In this document: in pieces, positions 1 through 5,472 of the stretch | Layout of the letters: each line of letters begins with the position of its first letter | How positions within the stretch are numbered: the first letter of the stretch is position 1 | Assembly: GCA_903928045.1 (NCBI GenBank) | Contig: CAIYPH010000153.1 | Coordinates: 1-5,472, forward strand | Origin: an uncultured Rhodospirillales bacterium | Lineage (GTDB): Bacteria; Pseudomonadota; Alphaproteobacteria; Acetobacterales; Acetobacteraceae | Length of the DNA: 5,472 nt | Reading direction: 5' to 3' | Position numbers and translations under genes: made by a program | Notes under the pieces: generated by a model | Database searches by the model: none | What the model saw: the letters and a program-made list of their open reading frames with translations, nothing else | What the model was told of the DNA's origin: nothing

Positions 1-760
1 GGCGATGGGCGGATTGGCGCATCTTCAGCGCCGCCGCAGCCATGTCGTCCACTCCCTCGCGGAAGTCATCGGAAATGCGCGCGCGCAGAATGGATGGCAA
101 ATGCGTCTCAGCCGACTGATCGGCCGCCCGGACACGCTCGGAGAGCGTGTTGTCGCCGGTCGCGAGGAACAGGTTGGTCGCGTCGCGCATATTCAGCAAA
201 GCAAGCTGGTACTGGCGGATGTGTTCCTGGATCTCTTCGATTTCGGATGGCATCAGGTCCTCCAGTGCCAGGTCCCGCCGGACGGCGGCAATGGCGGTGT
301 CGAACCGGGATTGCACGGTGCTGAAGGTGTTGTCCCGCTCGGACAGCATCGCGCCACGCAGCTCGGCCGCCCGCGATACCGCCTTCATGTAGTCTGCCAG
401 CCTCTCCTTCGTGCGGGTGATCTGCGCCCGTGTGGCCTCGCCGCCTTGCTCGGCGATTTGGTCAAGCGCCGACTCCACCCGCTCACCCTGGGTTTGCGCG
501 GCATCGCGTGACTGTTCAACGCGCGAGAGCGTCTGCTGGAACTGGAGATCGAGCGCCGCAAGCTGCGCCGCCCGCGCCGCGAGCAGGGCGCCACTGGCGT
601 CCCGCGCGGCAGAATGGAACCGCTGCGTGCTCTCCCCCAGCCCGCGCAGGGTTTGCAGCGCCGACATCGCCGTGAACGCCAGCACGCCCACCAGCACCAA
701 GGTCGCTGCCGCGGCGAGCGAGATCTTGCCGGCGATTGAAAGATTGCGCAGCCAGTTCAT
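1..760 (-). CDS. Chemoreceptor-type membrane sensor, N-terminal fragment (probable methyl-accepting chemotaxis protein)
   Basis: The minus-strand frame is open from an ATG at 760-758 to the window edge, giving 253 codons with no stop, so the C-terminal part is missing. The protein begins MNWLRNLSIAGKIS, a short basic cytoplasmic start typical of chemoreceptors. One membrane helix follows at about residues 13-35. Residues 36-253 are a long, almost purely helical region rich in Ala, Arg, Glu and Gln, as expected of a periplasmic helical-bundle sensor. The second membrane helix, HAMP and signalling domains would lie beyond base 1 and are not seen. A sensor region of at least 218 residues is longer than the usual four-helix bundle (about 150) and nearer a helical bimodular (HBM) type. 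The role as a chemotaxis receptor is inferred; a histidine kinase or diguanylate cyclase with the same sensor is possible. The start is supported by GGGAG at 769-773, 8 nt upstream. The gene is divergent from the flavin reductase gene. Confidence 0.75.
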   Translation of the reverse strand, partial: MNWLRNLSIAGKISLAAAATLVLVGVLAFTAMSALQTLRGLGESTQRFHSAARDASGALLAARAAQLAALDLQFQQTLSRVEQSRDAAQTQGERVESALDQIAEQGGEATRAQITRTKERLADYMKAVSRAAELRGAMLSERDNTFSTVQSRFDTAIAAVRRDLALEDLMPSEIEEIQEHIRQYQLALLNMRDATNLFLATGDNTLSERVRAADQSAETHLPSILRARISDDFREGVDDMAAAALKMRQSAHR

Positions 761-768
761 CAGGAACT

Positions 769-773
769 CTCCC
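769..773 (-). promoter_or_regulatory. Ribosome binding site of the chemoreceptor-type gene
   Basis: On the minus strand this reads GGGAG and lies 8 nt before the ATG at 760. It is the only purine-rich Shine-Dalgarno-like stretch near that start and supports the start choice. Confidence 0.6.
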
Positions 774-835
774 AAGGTCACGCAAGGCTTTCATGGGAGG
801 CTTAAGCGCCGGTAAACCGGATCGTGGGCATCGAG

Positions 836-854
836 GAATGCACGCGATGCATTC
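836..854. promoter_or_regulatory. Candidate operator, 7-bp inverted repeat
   Basis: The arms GAATGCA and TGCATTC are perfectly complementary around a 5-nt centre (CGCGA). The symmetry and size fit a dimeric helix-turn-helix regulator site lying between two divergent promoters. No regulator gene is visible in the window, so the assignment is inference from symmetry and position only. Confidence 0.35.
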
Positions 855-922
855 GCTTCACGCATGCGTCGATATGGACAGCGCCGGCCGCCCGGCCCAT
901 GTCTGCCGCGAAACTTCGGCAC

Positions 923-927
923 GGGAG
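923..927 (+). promoter_or_regulatory. Ribosome binding site of the flavin reductase gene
   Basis: GGGAG lies 7 nt before the ATG at 935. It decides the start in favour of 935 over the in-frame ATG at 824. Confidence 0.65.
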
Positions 928-934
928 CCGTGAC

Positions 935-1567
935 ATGCTGTTCGATTTCGACTCGATCTCCGCCCAGGACCGCTACAAGCTGCTGGTCTCCACCGTCGGC
1001 CCCCGCCCTATCGCCTGGGTGGTGACGCAGGACGCCAACGGCCTCGTCAACGCCGCCCCCTTCTCCTTTTTCAATGCGGTCTCGGGCGATCCGCCGCTGG
1101 TGATCATCGGCATCGGCGGCCGTCGGCCGGGTGACGCCAAGGACACCGGCAATAATATCCGCGAAACCGGCCAGTTCGTCGTCAACATGGTCTCCGACGC
1201 CAACGCCGAGGCGATGAACATCACCGCCATCGACTTCCCCTCCGGCGTCGACGAAATCGCCGAGGCCGGGCTCACCACGGTCCCCAGCAGCAAGATCAAG
1301 GTGCCCCGCATCGCCGAGAGCCCGGTTGCCCTCGAGTGCGAGCGGTTCATGAACATCGATCTCGGGGTGGACCGCACGCTGGTGATCGGCAAGGTGCTGG
1401 CGGTCCATGTGCGCGATGACGCGGTGCTGAACGCTGAGCGCTGCTACATCGACAACGAAAAGCTCGATCTGATCGGCCGCCTGCACGGTGCCGGCTGGTA
1501 CAGCCGCACGCGTGACCGCTTCGATCTGCCACGCATCGCGCTCGCGGACTGGACGCGGCGCACCTGA
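935..1567 (+). CDS. Flavin reductase-like FMN-binding split-barrel protein (DIM6/NTAB family)
   Basis: The product is 210 residues, a normal length for the flavin reductase-like domain family, whose members bind FMN in a split beta-barrel. They serve as NAD(P)H:flavin oxidoreductases or as partners of flavoprotein oxygenases. Visible family signatures are GPRPIAWV at residues 22-29, the NAAPFSFFNAVS segment around 39-50 followed by DPP at 52-54, KDTGNNI at 69-75 with FVVN at 81-84, and a C-terminal GRLHGAGWYSR at 181-191. There is no signal peptide or membrane segment, so it is cytoplasmic. The start at 935 is chosen because of the GGGAG at 923-927 and because the protein then begins MLFDFDSIS, as usual for the family. 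Its stop TGA at 1565-1567 overlaps the probable first codon of the transporter gene downstream, suggesting an operon. The substrate and any oxygenase partner cannot be told from the window. Confidence 0.88.
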   Translation: MLFDFDSISAQDRYKLLVSTVGPRPIAWVVTQDANGLVNAAPFSFFNAVSGDPPLVIIGIGGRRPGDAKDTGNNIRETGQFVVNMVSDANAEAMNITAIDFPSGVDEIAEAGLTTVPSSKIKVPRIAESPVALECERFMNIDLGVDRTLVIGKVLAVHVRDDAVLNAERCYIDNEKLDLIGRLHGAGWYSRTRDRFDLPRIALADWTRRT

Positions 1568-2802
1568 TACCCCGCCTCCTCCGCCCGCTCGGCAACCCGG
1601 CGGTCACGCTGCTGTGGGGCGGCCTGTCGCTCGCCTCGCTCGGCGATCAGACCTTCAGCGTGGTGCTGAGCTGGACCGGTGTCACCGTTCTGGGGGAGCG
1701 CGCGGGATACCTCGCCGCCGTTCAGGCGTCGGGAATGCTGATGGTCGCGCTGCTGCTGGGCGGCTGGGTGGAGACGATCGAGCATCGCCGGATGATGGTC
1801 GCCGCCGACCTGCTCAGGGTATTCACTTTGGGGATGACGGCGGCGATCTGGGCCGTGGCGGGCGCGCCCGTCGGCTGGACGCTGTTCCTCGCCGCCTTCC
1901 TGATGATGGCGGCGATGGCGCTGTATCGTCCGGCGATGCAGACGGTGCTGCCTGGAATCGTGCGGGCCGCCGAGGATCTGCCGGCGACCAACGCGCTGGC
2001 CGATATTTCCGATCGGCTGGCGCGCATGCTGGGCCCCGCTTTGGTCGGCATCGCGACACTCCCGCTCTCCGCCCTGGTGGCGCTGGCCGCGGGGGGATTT
2101 GTCATTTCCGCGGGCTGCAACACGTTGCTCATGCTGAAAGGCCCGCGCCTGCCGGCAACGGCGGGTCGCCAGGGGGTGTTGACGGCGCTCGTCACCGGGT
2201 TCCACGCATTGCGGCCGCATCCGCTGCTGTGGTTCGTGATGTGGGCTAACCTGGTGGTGAACGGCGGTTGGTTCGTGGCGTTCTACGTCGCGTTACCACT
2301 CCTGGTGGAACGCGCGGGGGTGCGAATCCCCGGCGGCGCCGGCGGCCTCGCGGCCTATGGCTTCATCATGGCAGCCTATGGCGGAGCGAATCTTCTCTCC
2401 ACGCTGTGGGTCGGCAACCTCGGCATTCCCGCCCTGACGGGACGGCTGATGTTTCGCGGCATCGGCACACTCGGTTGCGGCATCATCGTCATGGGGCTCG
2501 TGGGCATGACGCTGACGGGCGCCTGGCTGTTCCCCTTCCTGTTCGCGGGCGCCGCTTTGAGCGCGGTCGGCGGCCCGATGCAGGACGTTACCACCGCGAC
2601 GCTGCGCCAGATCCATCTGCCCCGCCGCGACGTCGGCGCCGCCGTGCGGGCCTATATGGTGCTGAACCAGAGCGGCTCCATCATGGCGATGCTGGCGGCG
2701 CCAAGCCTGATCGGTGCGATCGGCGTACCCGCGACGCTGGTGGCGTGCGGCCTGTCCATCGTCGCTGTCGCCGGGCTTGGTCTGGCGCGGTTCGGGCGTT
2801 GA
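1564..2802 (+). CDS. MFS transporter, exporter-like (MFS_3-type)
   Basis: This is an inner-membrane major facilitator superfamily protein, about 412 residues if read from 1564, which is typical for the family. The sequence is hydrophobic with about 12 potential helices. Residues 13-40 (containing LLWGGLSLASLGDQTFS) match the usual first helix of exporter-type MFS proteins. The segment at about 121-163, with YRPAMQTVLPGIV, LPATNAL and MLGPALVG, matches the helix 4-5 region of that group. Motif A after helix 2 is degenerate: GWVETIEHRR at 67-76 keeps the RR pair but has Thr and Ile where Asp-Arg is expected. The first GTG (1660) falls inside helix 1 and would truncate it. The frame is open upstream from 1516 with no ATG, GTG or TTG, so I propose CTG at 1564, overlapping the previous stop as CTGA. 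A CTG at 1549 or a sequence error are alternatives. Substrate is unknown; efflux is inferred from family resemblance. Confidence 0.8.
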   Translation: MIPRLLRPLGNPAVTLLWGGLSLASLGDQTFSVVLSWTGVTVLGERAGYLAAVQASGMLMVALLLGGWVETIEHRRMMVAADLLRVFTLGMTAAIWAVAGAPVGWTLFLAAFLMMAAMALYRPAMQTVLPGIVRAAEDLPATNALADISDRLARMLGPALVGIATLPLSALVALAAGGFVISAGCNTLLMLKGPRLPATAGRQGVLTALVTGFHALRPHPLLWFVMWANLVVNGGWFVAFYVALPLLVERAGVRIPGGAGGLAAYGFIMAAYGGANLLSTLWVGNLGIPALTGRLMFRGIGTLGCGIIVMGLVGMTLTGAWLFPFLFAGAALSAVGGPMQDVTTATLRQIHLPRRDVGAAVRAYMVLNQSGSIMAMLAAPSLIGAIGVPATLVACGLSIVAVAGLGLARFGR

Positions 2803-2814
2803 TGGCGAGCCAGG
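2803..2814. other. 12-bp convergent junction without terminator
   Basis: The stop of the MFS gene (TGA 2800-2802) and the stop of the protease gene (TGA on the minus strand, 2817-2815) face each other with only 12 bases between. No hairpin with a T tract fits here. Transcripts from the two sides probably overlap at their 3' ends. Confidence 0.6.
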
Positions 2815-4635
2815 TCAGAGGTGGAGGAAATTGCTTTCGCTTGGCGCCACCGCGCCGAGCAGTTCGATCTTCATGCTTGCCGCGGTAACCGCCCTCGCGC
2901 CGGCGAAGGTATTCACATAAACGAAGGTGTTTCCACCGCTGGTCTGCCAGCCGATCGAGTGCGCGGCCAGCTTGGCGCCGCCGGTGATGGCGCCGGCATA
3001 GGCCAGGGCACTGCCGAGTCCGGTGAGGTCGATCAGATCGGTGCTCGCCTGGAAATTGGTGATCACATCCATCGAGGCCGCGGTGGAATCCGCGACAGCG
3101 CCATAGATGTAGTCCGTGCCTCCGCTTCCACCGGTCATGCGGTCCGCTCCGGCGCCGCCGACCATCACCAGGGGGCCGCTCAGCCCGCCGGCGTTGATGA
3201 CGTCATTGCCATCGAGGCCATAGACGAATGTCGGGACCGCGGTGCCAAGCCCGCCCGACAGTGTCGCGACACTGATGGTATCATCGCCTGAGGTTCCGCC
3301 GATCACGGCAAGGCTGACCGACGCGATCACCTTGGCCGCCGCGGTCGATTGCGTGACGTCGGTCGCGGTGATCTTGAGGGAGTAGAGCGTGCCAGATGCA
3401 CTTCCGGGCAAACCAGCCGCACCGACCCTCAGGAACTGTGTAGGCCCTGTGCCGCTCATCTTGAACAGCGCGGCACCGGTGCCGCTCAGGGTCATCTTGT
3501 AGGTATCCGTCGCAGGGCCGCCGACTTCGTTCACCGCCGACAAGATTGTGGCGGCTCCAAGTCCGGCCCCATTGCGCGCGGTGCTTACGTTCCCGGTCGC
3601 TGGGGAGAGTGTGAGCCCCACCATCGTCGCGGCGGAGGCAAGGTTCCAGCCCAGCGTGTCCATCACCCGCAGATCGGCCGATGACATTGTGTTGGTGACA
3701 TTGGCGTTGGAGAAGGCATCGAATGAGTCATTGCCCATCGACGATGACCAGTCGCCCGCATCACCATTGGACGCGGTATTGAGTGCGCCCAGGTTCGTCG
3801 TGCCGCCATCTGGGGAGAAATAACCGGGGGTGGAGGCGGAAAAGTCACGAGTCCCGGCGGCGGAGTAGTGGAACAGGTCCATAAGCTCGTAGCTGTTCGT
3901 CGTGGAGCCAACGGTCCCGCCAGTGAGCATCCCGCGGCCCATCACCTCGGTCAGCTCATGCAGCGCGACGCCCATGAAATCATAGGTTCCGCCGGCGACC
4001 GCGCCCGAATAGGTGAAGGGCAGGCTGCTGGAGAAGCCGATATAGCCGTCGGTCGACGTGCTGGTGGCAGACACCAGGCCGATCGCCTTGGCGTTGGCCG
4101 TGGTGGTCCATAACGTCCCGGTGGTCGGCGCCGTGGTGGGCAGCGAGGCGACGGCGGCCCTGTCGTCGAGGGTCGTCACGTCATTGGCGAGGGCGGTGCG
4201 CAATGTGTGGTAGCTGGCCGAGGTGAGATAGCTGACGCTGGCACCGAGGGTGCCGGAGCCGAGGGAGGTTCCATACGCCTCGCCATAGCCGACCGAGATG
4301 TTGATCGTGACGGCGTCGGTGAACTGGGTCTCGAGATACTGCGCGGCGGCGAGCACGGCCGGCTTGAAGCCGGCGGGGGCGCTGGCGACGCTGTCATCCC
4401 ACGAGAGGTTGATCACGAAGGGTGAGGTGGCAATTCCGCTGGCAGATACCCCCAATGATCCGGTGCCTACCACAGCCGACCCGACCAGGATGCTGCTCCC
4501 TCCGTCGGGTGAGTACAATACGATCTGGCCAGGGTCCGACGCCGCCGCGTCAGGGCCGGGTTGGGCGGTGCTGAAGAGATTGGACCAATCGTTCAGGGCG
4601 ATCGGCGACACGAATTTGAACATCGACCCAGTCAT
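2815..4635 (-). CDS. Secreted HExxE metalloprotease-like protein with RTX/serralysin-type C-terminus (resembles NF038122 family)
   Basis: The product is 606 residues, acidic, rich in Gly, Ser, Thr and Ala, and has no cysteine and no N-terminal signal peptide. These are hallmarks of type I secretion substrates. The protease-like core spans about residues 70-335: ALHELTEVMGR puts H226, E227 and E230 in an HExxE motif, followed by YELMDLFHYS (D253, H256), YFSPDGGTTNLG, GDAGDWSSS and VMDTLGWN. About 336-445 look like an Ig/cadherin-like beta domain. From 446 come degenerate RTX calcium-binding turns (GGTSGDDTI, GLDGNDVI, GGAGADRM), then DVITNFQASTDLIDLTGLG at 523-541, as in serralysin C-terminal domains. 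The C-terminus carries the likely export signal. Known of the RTX type: Ca2+-driven folding outside the cell. Inferred: extracellular proteolysis; the second His of HExxH is absent, so activity is unproven. Start: ATG 4635 has only a weak GGA 8 nt upstream and AGGGG abutting it; ATG 4623 is an alternative with AGGGG 12 nt away. No ABC exporter genes are nearby. Confidence 0.82.
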   Translation of the reverse strand: MTGSMFKFVSPIALNDWSNLFSTAQPGPDAAASDPGQIVLYSPDGGSSILVGSAVVGTGSLGVSASGIATSPFVINLSWDDSVASAPAGFKPAVLAAAQYLETQFTDAVTINISVGYGEAYGTSLGSGTLGASVSYLTSASYHTLRTALANDVTTLDDRAAVASLPTTAPTTGTLWTTTANAKAIGLVSATSTSTDGYIGFSSSLPFTYSGAVAGGTYDFMGVALHELTEVMGRGMLTGGTVGSTTNSYELMDLFHYSAAGTRDFSASTPGYFSPDGGTTNLGALNTASNGDAGDWSSSMGNDSFDAFSNANVTNTMSSADLRVMDTLGWNLASAATMVGLTLSPATGNVSTARNGAGLGAATILSAVNEVGGPATDTYKMTLSGTGAALFKMSGTGPTQFLRVGAAGLPGSASGTLYSLKITATDVTQSTAAAKVIASVSLAVIGGTSGDDTISVATLSGGLGTAVPTFVYGLDGNDVINAGGLSGPLVMVGGAGADRMTGGSGGTDYIYGAVADSTAASMDVITNFQASTDLIDLTGLGSALAYAGAITGGAKLAAHSIGWQTSGGNTFVYVNTFAGARAVTAASMKIELLGAVAPSESNFLHL

Positions 4636-4691
4636 CCCCTAAGTCCAGCAGCCGGCCAACTGCGGGTGGCGGCTCTCCGCGCTGCATGCAA

Positions 4692-4740
4692 GAGCATGGT
4701 GTACCAAGGCCGGCGAGCAAGGTCCAAGAAAACCATGCTC
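4692..4740. repeat. Perfect 9-bp inverted repeat, 31-nt spacer
   Basis: GAGCATGGT at 4692-4700 is the exact reverse complement of ACCATGCTC at 4732-4740. It lies 57 bases before the protease ATG at 4635. It may be a pair of regulator half-sites, a cruciform or an RNA stem-loop. No T tract follows on either strand, so a simple intrinsic terminator is not supported. Confidence 0.55.
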
Positions 4741-4750
4741 GGCCCGGTGC

Positions 4751-4796
4751 CATCGCCGGCCTTCGGCGATGAACTTGCCGTGACCGGCCGAAGCCG
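4751..4796 (-). terminator. Two tandem hairpins after the aldolase gene, possible terminator
   Basis: In the minus-strand transcript, starting 8 nt past the aldolase stop, CGGC-TTCG-GCCG forms a 4-bp stem with a UUCG tetraloop (4785-4796). It is followed by CATCGCC-GAAGGCC-GGCGATG, a perfect 7-bp stem with a 7-nt loop (4751-4771). Neither is directly followed by a U tract; the nearest is TTTT about 20 nt further on. The hairpins could stabilise the mRNA end or assist termination. The assignment is tentative. Confidence 0.35.
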
Positions 4797-4803
4797 TCCG
4801 GCG

Positions 4804-5472
4804 TCAGGGTGCGAGCGAGGAGAGGAACTTCGCTCGCGCGGTGGCGGCCTGCATGATGAACATCTGGTCCGCACCGCCGAGCACGAACTGGGCGCCCCAG
4901 CCGATATAGGTCTTGGCCCAGGTATCATCGTAGATGCCGCCCATGCCCGCGTATTTGCCGTGCTTCTTGCAGGCGTCGATCACCGCGCGATAGGCGGCCT
5001 GGACCTTCTCGTGGCCGATCTGGCCGGAGATTCCCATATCCGCGCTGAGGTCCGAGGTGCCGATCAGCAGCACGTCGATCCCGGGGGTGGCGGCGATGGC
5101 GTCGGCGTTGGCGACGGCTTCGGCGGTCTCGATCATGGCGACGACGAGGATCTCGTTGTTGATCTCCTCCTGCGCCTGGGCGACCCCCGGGGGCGCGTAG
5201 CCATAGACCGCGACCCCGCCGCCCCAGGAGCGGGTTCCGCGCGGGGGGAAGCGGAGCGCGTCGGCGACCATTTTCGCCTGGGCGGGGGTGTCGACATGGG
5301 GGATGACGATCCCGAGGGCGCCGTTGTCGAGGGCGCGGGTGGCTTCGTCCAGCGCGCCGAAGCAGACGCGCACGATCGGGGTGACACCGGTGGGCAGGGC
5401 TGCGATGCAGAGCTGGGTGGCTTCGTTGACCGAGAAGGCGCCGTGTTCCATGTCGATGAACAGCCAGTCGAA
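4804..5472 (-). CDS. HpcH/HpaI-family class II aldolase, N-terminus missing
   Basis: The minus-strand frame runs from the window edge to a stop at 4806-4804, giving 222 residues. Members are metal-dependent aldolases that split or join pyruvate-derived 2-keto acids and aldehydes, such as 4-hydroxy-2-oxoheptanedioate, 2-keto-3-deoxyrhamnonate and 2-dehydro-3-deoxyglucarate aldolases. The fragment starts FDWLFIDMEHG, the family's first conserved motif. Fragment residues H10, R35, E115 (in MIETAEA) and D141 (in GTSDLSADMG) line up with catalytic His45, Arg70 and metal ligands Glu149 and Asp175 of E. coli HpaI, as recalled; the spacings are 25, 80 and 26 here against 25, 79 and 26. All catalytic residues are thus present and about 35 residues are missing beyond the right edge. 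The ATG at 5451 is internal, falling between the conserved ID and EHG. The protein is cytoplasmic. The exact substrate cannot be told. It is followed on the same strand by the protease gene after a 168-bp hairpin-rich gap, so co-transcription is doubtful. Confidence 0.9.
   Translation of the reverse strand, partial: FDWLFIDMEHGAFSVNEATQLCIAALPTGVTPIVRVCFGALDEATRALDNGALGIVIPHVDTPAQAKMVADALRFPPRGTRSWGGGVAVYGYAPPGVAQAQEEINNEILVVAMIETAEAVANADAIAATPGIDVLLIGTSDLSADMGISGQIGHEKVQAAYRAVIDACKKHGKYAGMGGIYDDTWAKTYIGWGAQFVLGGADQMFIMQAATARAKFLSSLAP

Larger units (their letters stand above)
761..934. other. Divergent intergenic region with three palindromes
   Basis: This stretch separates two divergent genes and must hold both promoters. 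I saw no convincing -35/-10 pair or sigma-54 site on either strand. It contains three perfect small inverted repeats: CCGGT-AA-ACCGG at 809-820, GAATGCA-CGCGA-TGCATTC at 836-854, and the 10-bp palindrome ACGCATGCGT at 860-869. The plus-strand frame of the flavin reductase stays open back to an ATG at 824. The 37 codons it would add do not resemble the family N-terminus and lack a good ribosome site, so I treat them as non-coding. Confidence 0.6.
4636..4803. other. Intergenic region upstream of the protease gene, with inverted repeats
   Basis: The 168 bases between the aldolase stop and the protease start carry no credible gene; short frames crossing it extend as shadows into neighbouring genes. 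It holds a spaced 9-bp inverted repeat (4692-4740) and two small hairpins (4751-4771 and 4785-4796). A weak promoter-like pair on the minus strand (TTGGAC, 18-nt spacer, TACACC) lies within the 9-bp repeat, but each box matches only about half of the sigma-70 consensus, so I do not call it. Confidence 0.55.

Noticed and set aside
5..511. Plus-strand 168-codon open frame over the left edge
   Set aside because: It is antisense to the chemoreceptor-type gene, whose minus-strand translation has a recognisable start, membrane helix and helical sensor region with a ribosome site.
917..930. CGGC...GCCG mini-hairpin covering the flavin reductase ribosome site
   Set aside because: Only 4 bp with a 6-nt loop; common by chance in GC-rich DNA, and not enough to claim a translational switch.
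824..934. Upstream ATG at 824 as start of the flavin reductase
   Set aside because: The extra 37 residues do not resemble the family N-terminus, the region carries palindromes, and the ATG at 935 has a well-spaced GGGAG.
791..1486. Minus-strand 231-codon frame opposite the flavin reductase gene
   Set aside because: Its composition (rich in His, Asp, Gly, Arg) is typical of antisense shadows in GC-rich DNA, and the plus strand encodes a clear family protein.
1444..2249. Long frames on both strands (253 codons plus, 258 codons minus) over the MFS gene
   Set aside because: Both give Arg/Gly/Gln/His-rich low-complexity translations without domains, while the other plus-strand frame gives a coherent membrane transporter.
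2268..2888. Plus-strand 206-codon frame over the end of the MFS gene
   Set aside because: Arg-rich shadow in another frame of the transporter gene; no recognisable motif.
4550..4753. Minus-strand 67-codon frame crossing the protease start, and a 98-codon minus frame at 4632-4928
   Set aside because: Both overlap well-supported genes in another frame, have shadow-like composition and no convincing ribosome site.
5449..5451. ATG at 5451 as start of the aldolase
   Set aside because: The frame continues to the edge and encodes FDWLFID directly before it, a conserved part of the family, so this Met is internal.
935..5472. Idea that flavin reductase and HpcH/HpaI-type aldolase form a 4-hydroxyphenylacetate pathway cluster
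   Set aside because: They lie on opposite strands with unrelated genes between, and no other hpa-type gene is present; the family names alone do not support the pathway.

Overview
This is a GC-rich bacterial chromosomal segment with a strong preference for G or C at third codon positions. That bias, the RTX-tailed protease type and the mix of genes suggest an alphaproteobacterium, possibly of the Acetobacteraceae/Rhodospirillales kind. The taxonomic guess is inference only, because no rRNA or marker gene is present.

Layout from left to right: (1) the N-terminal 253 codons of a membrane sensor of the methyl-accepting chemotaxis type, on the minus strand and leaving the window at base 1; (2) a 174-bp divergent intergenic region with three small perfect palindromes; (3) a plus-strand two-gene unit, a flavin-reductase-like FMN-binding split-barrel protein followed by an MFS exporter-like transporter whose reading frame overlaps it and has no ATG/GTG/TTG start where the first membrane helix requires one; (4) a 12-bp convergent junction; (5) on the minus strand, a large cysteine-free secreted protein with an HExxE metalloprotease-like core, an Ig/cadherin-like module and a degenerate RTX/serralysin-type C-terminus; (6) a 168-bp gap with several inverted repeats; (7) on the minus strand, a HpcH/HpaI-family class II aldolase whose N-terminal end (about 35 residues) lies beyond the right edge.

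The only tight functional unit is the flavin reductase plus MFS pair, which is probably translationally coupled. The protease is probably exported by a type I secretion system encoded elsewhere. The aldolase and the protease share a strand but are separated by hairpin-forming sequence and are probably independent. No RNA gene, CRISPR array, insertion sequence or integrase was seen. I find no convincing evidence for a wholly new system. The points most worth a second look are the HExxE protease and the missing canonical start of the transporter.
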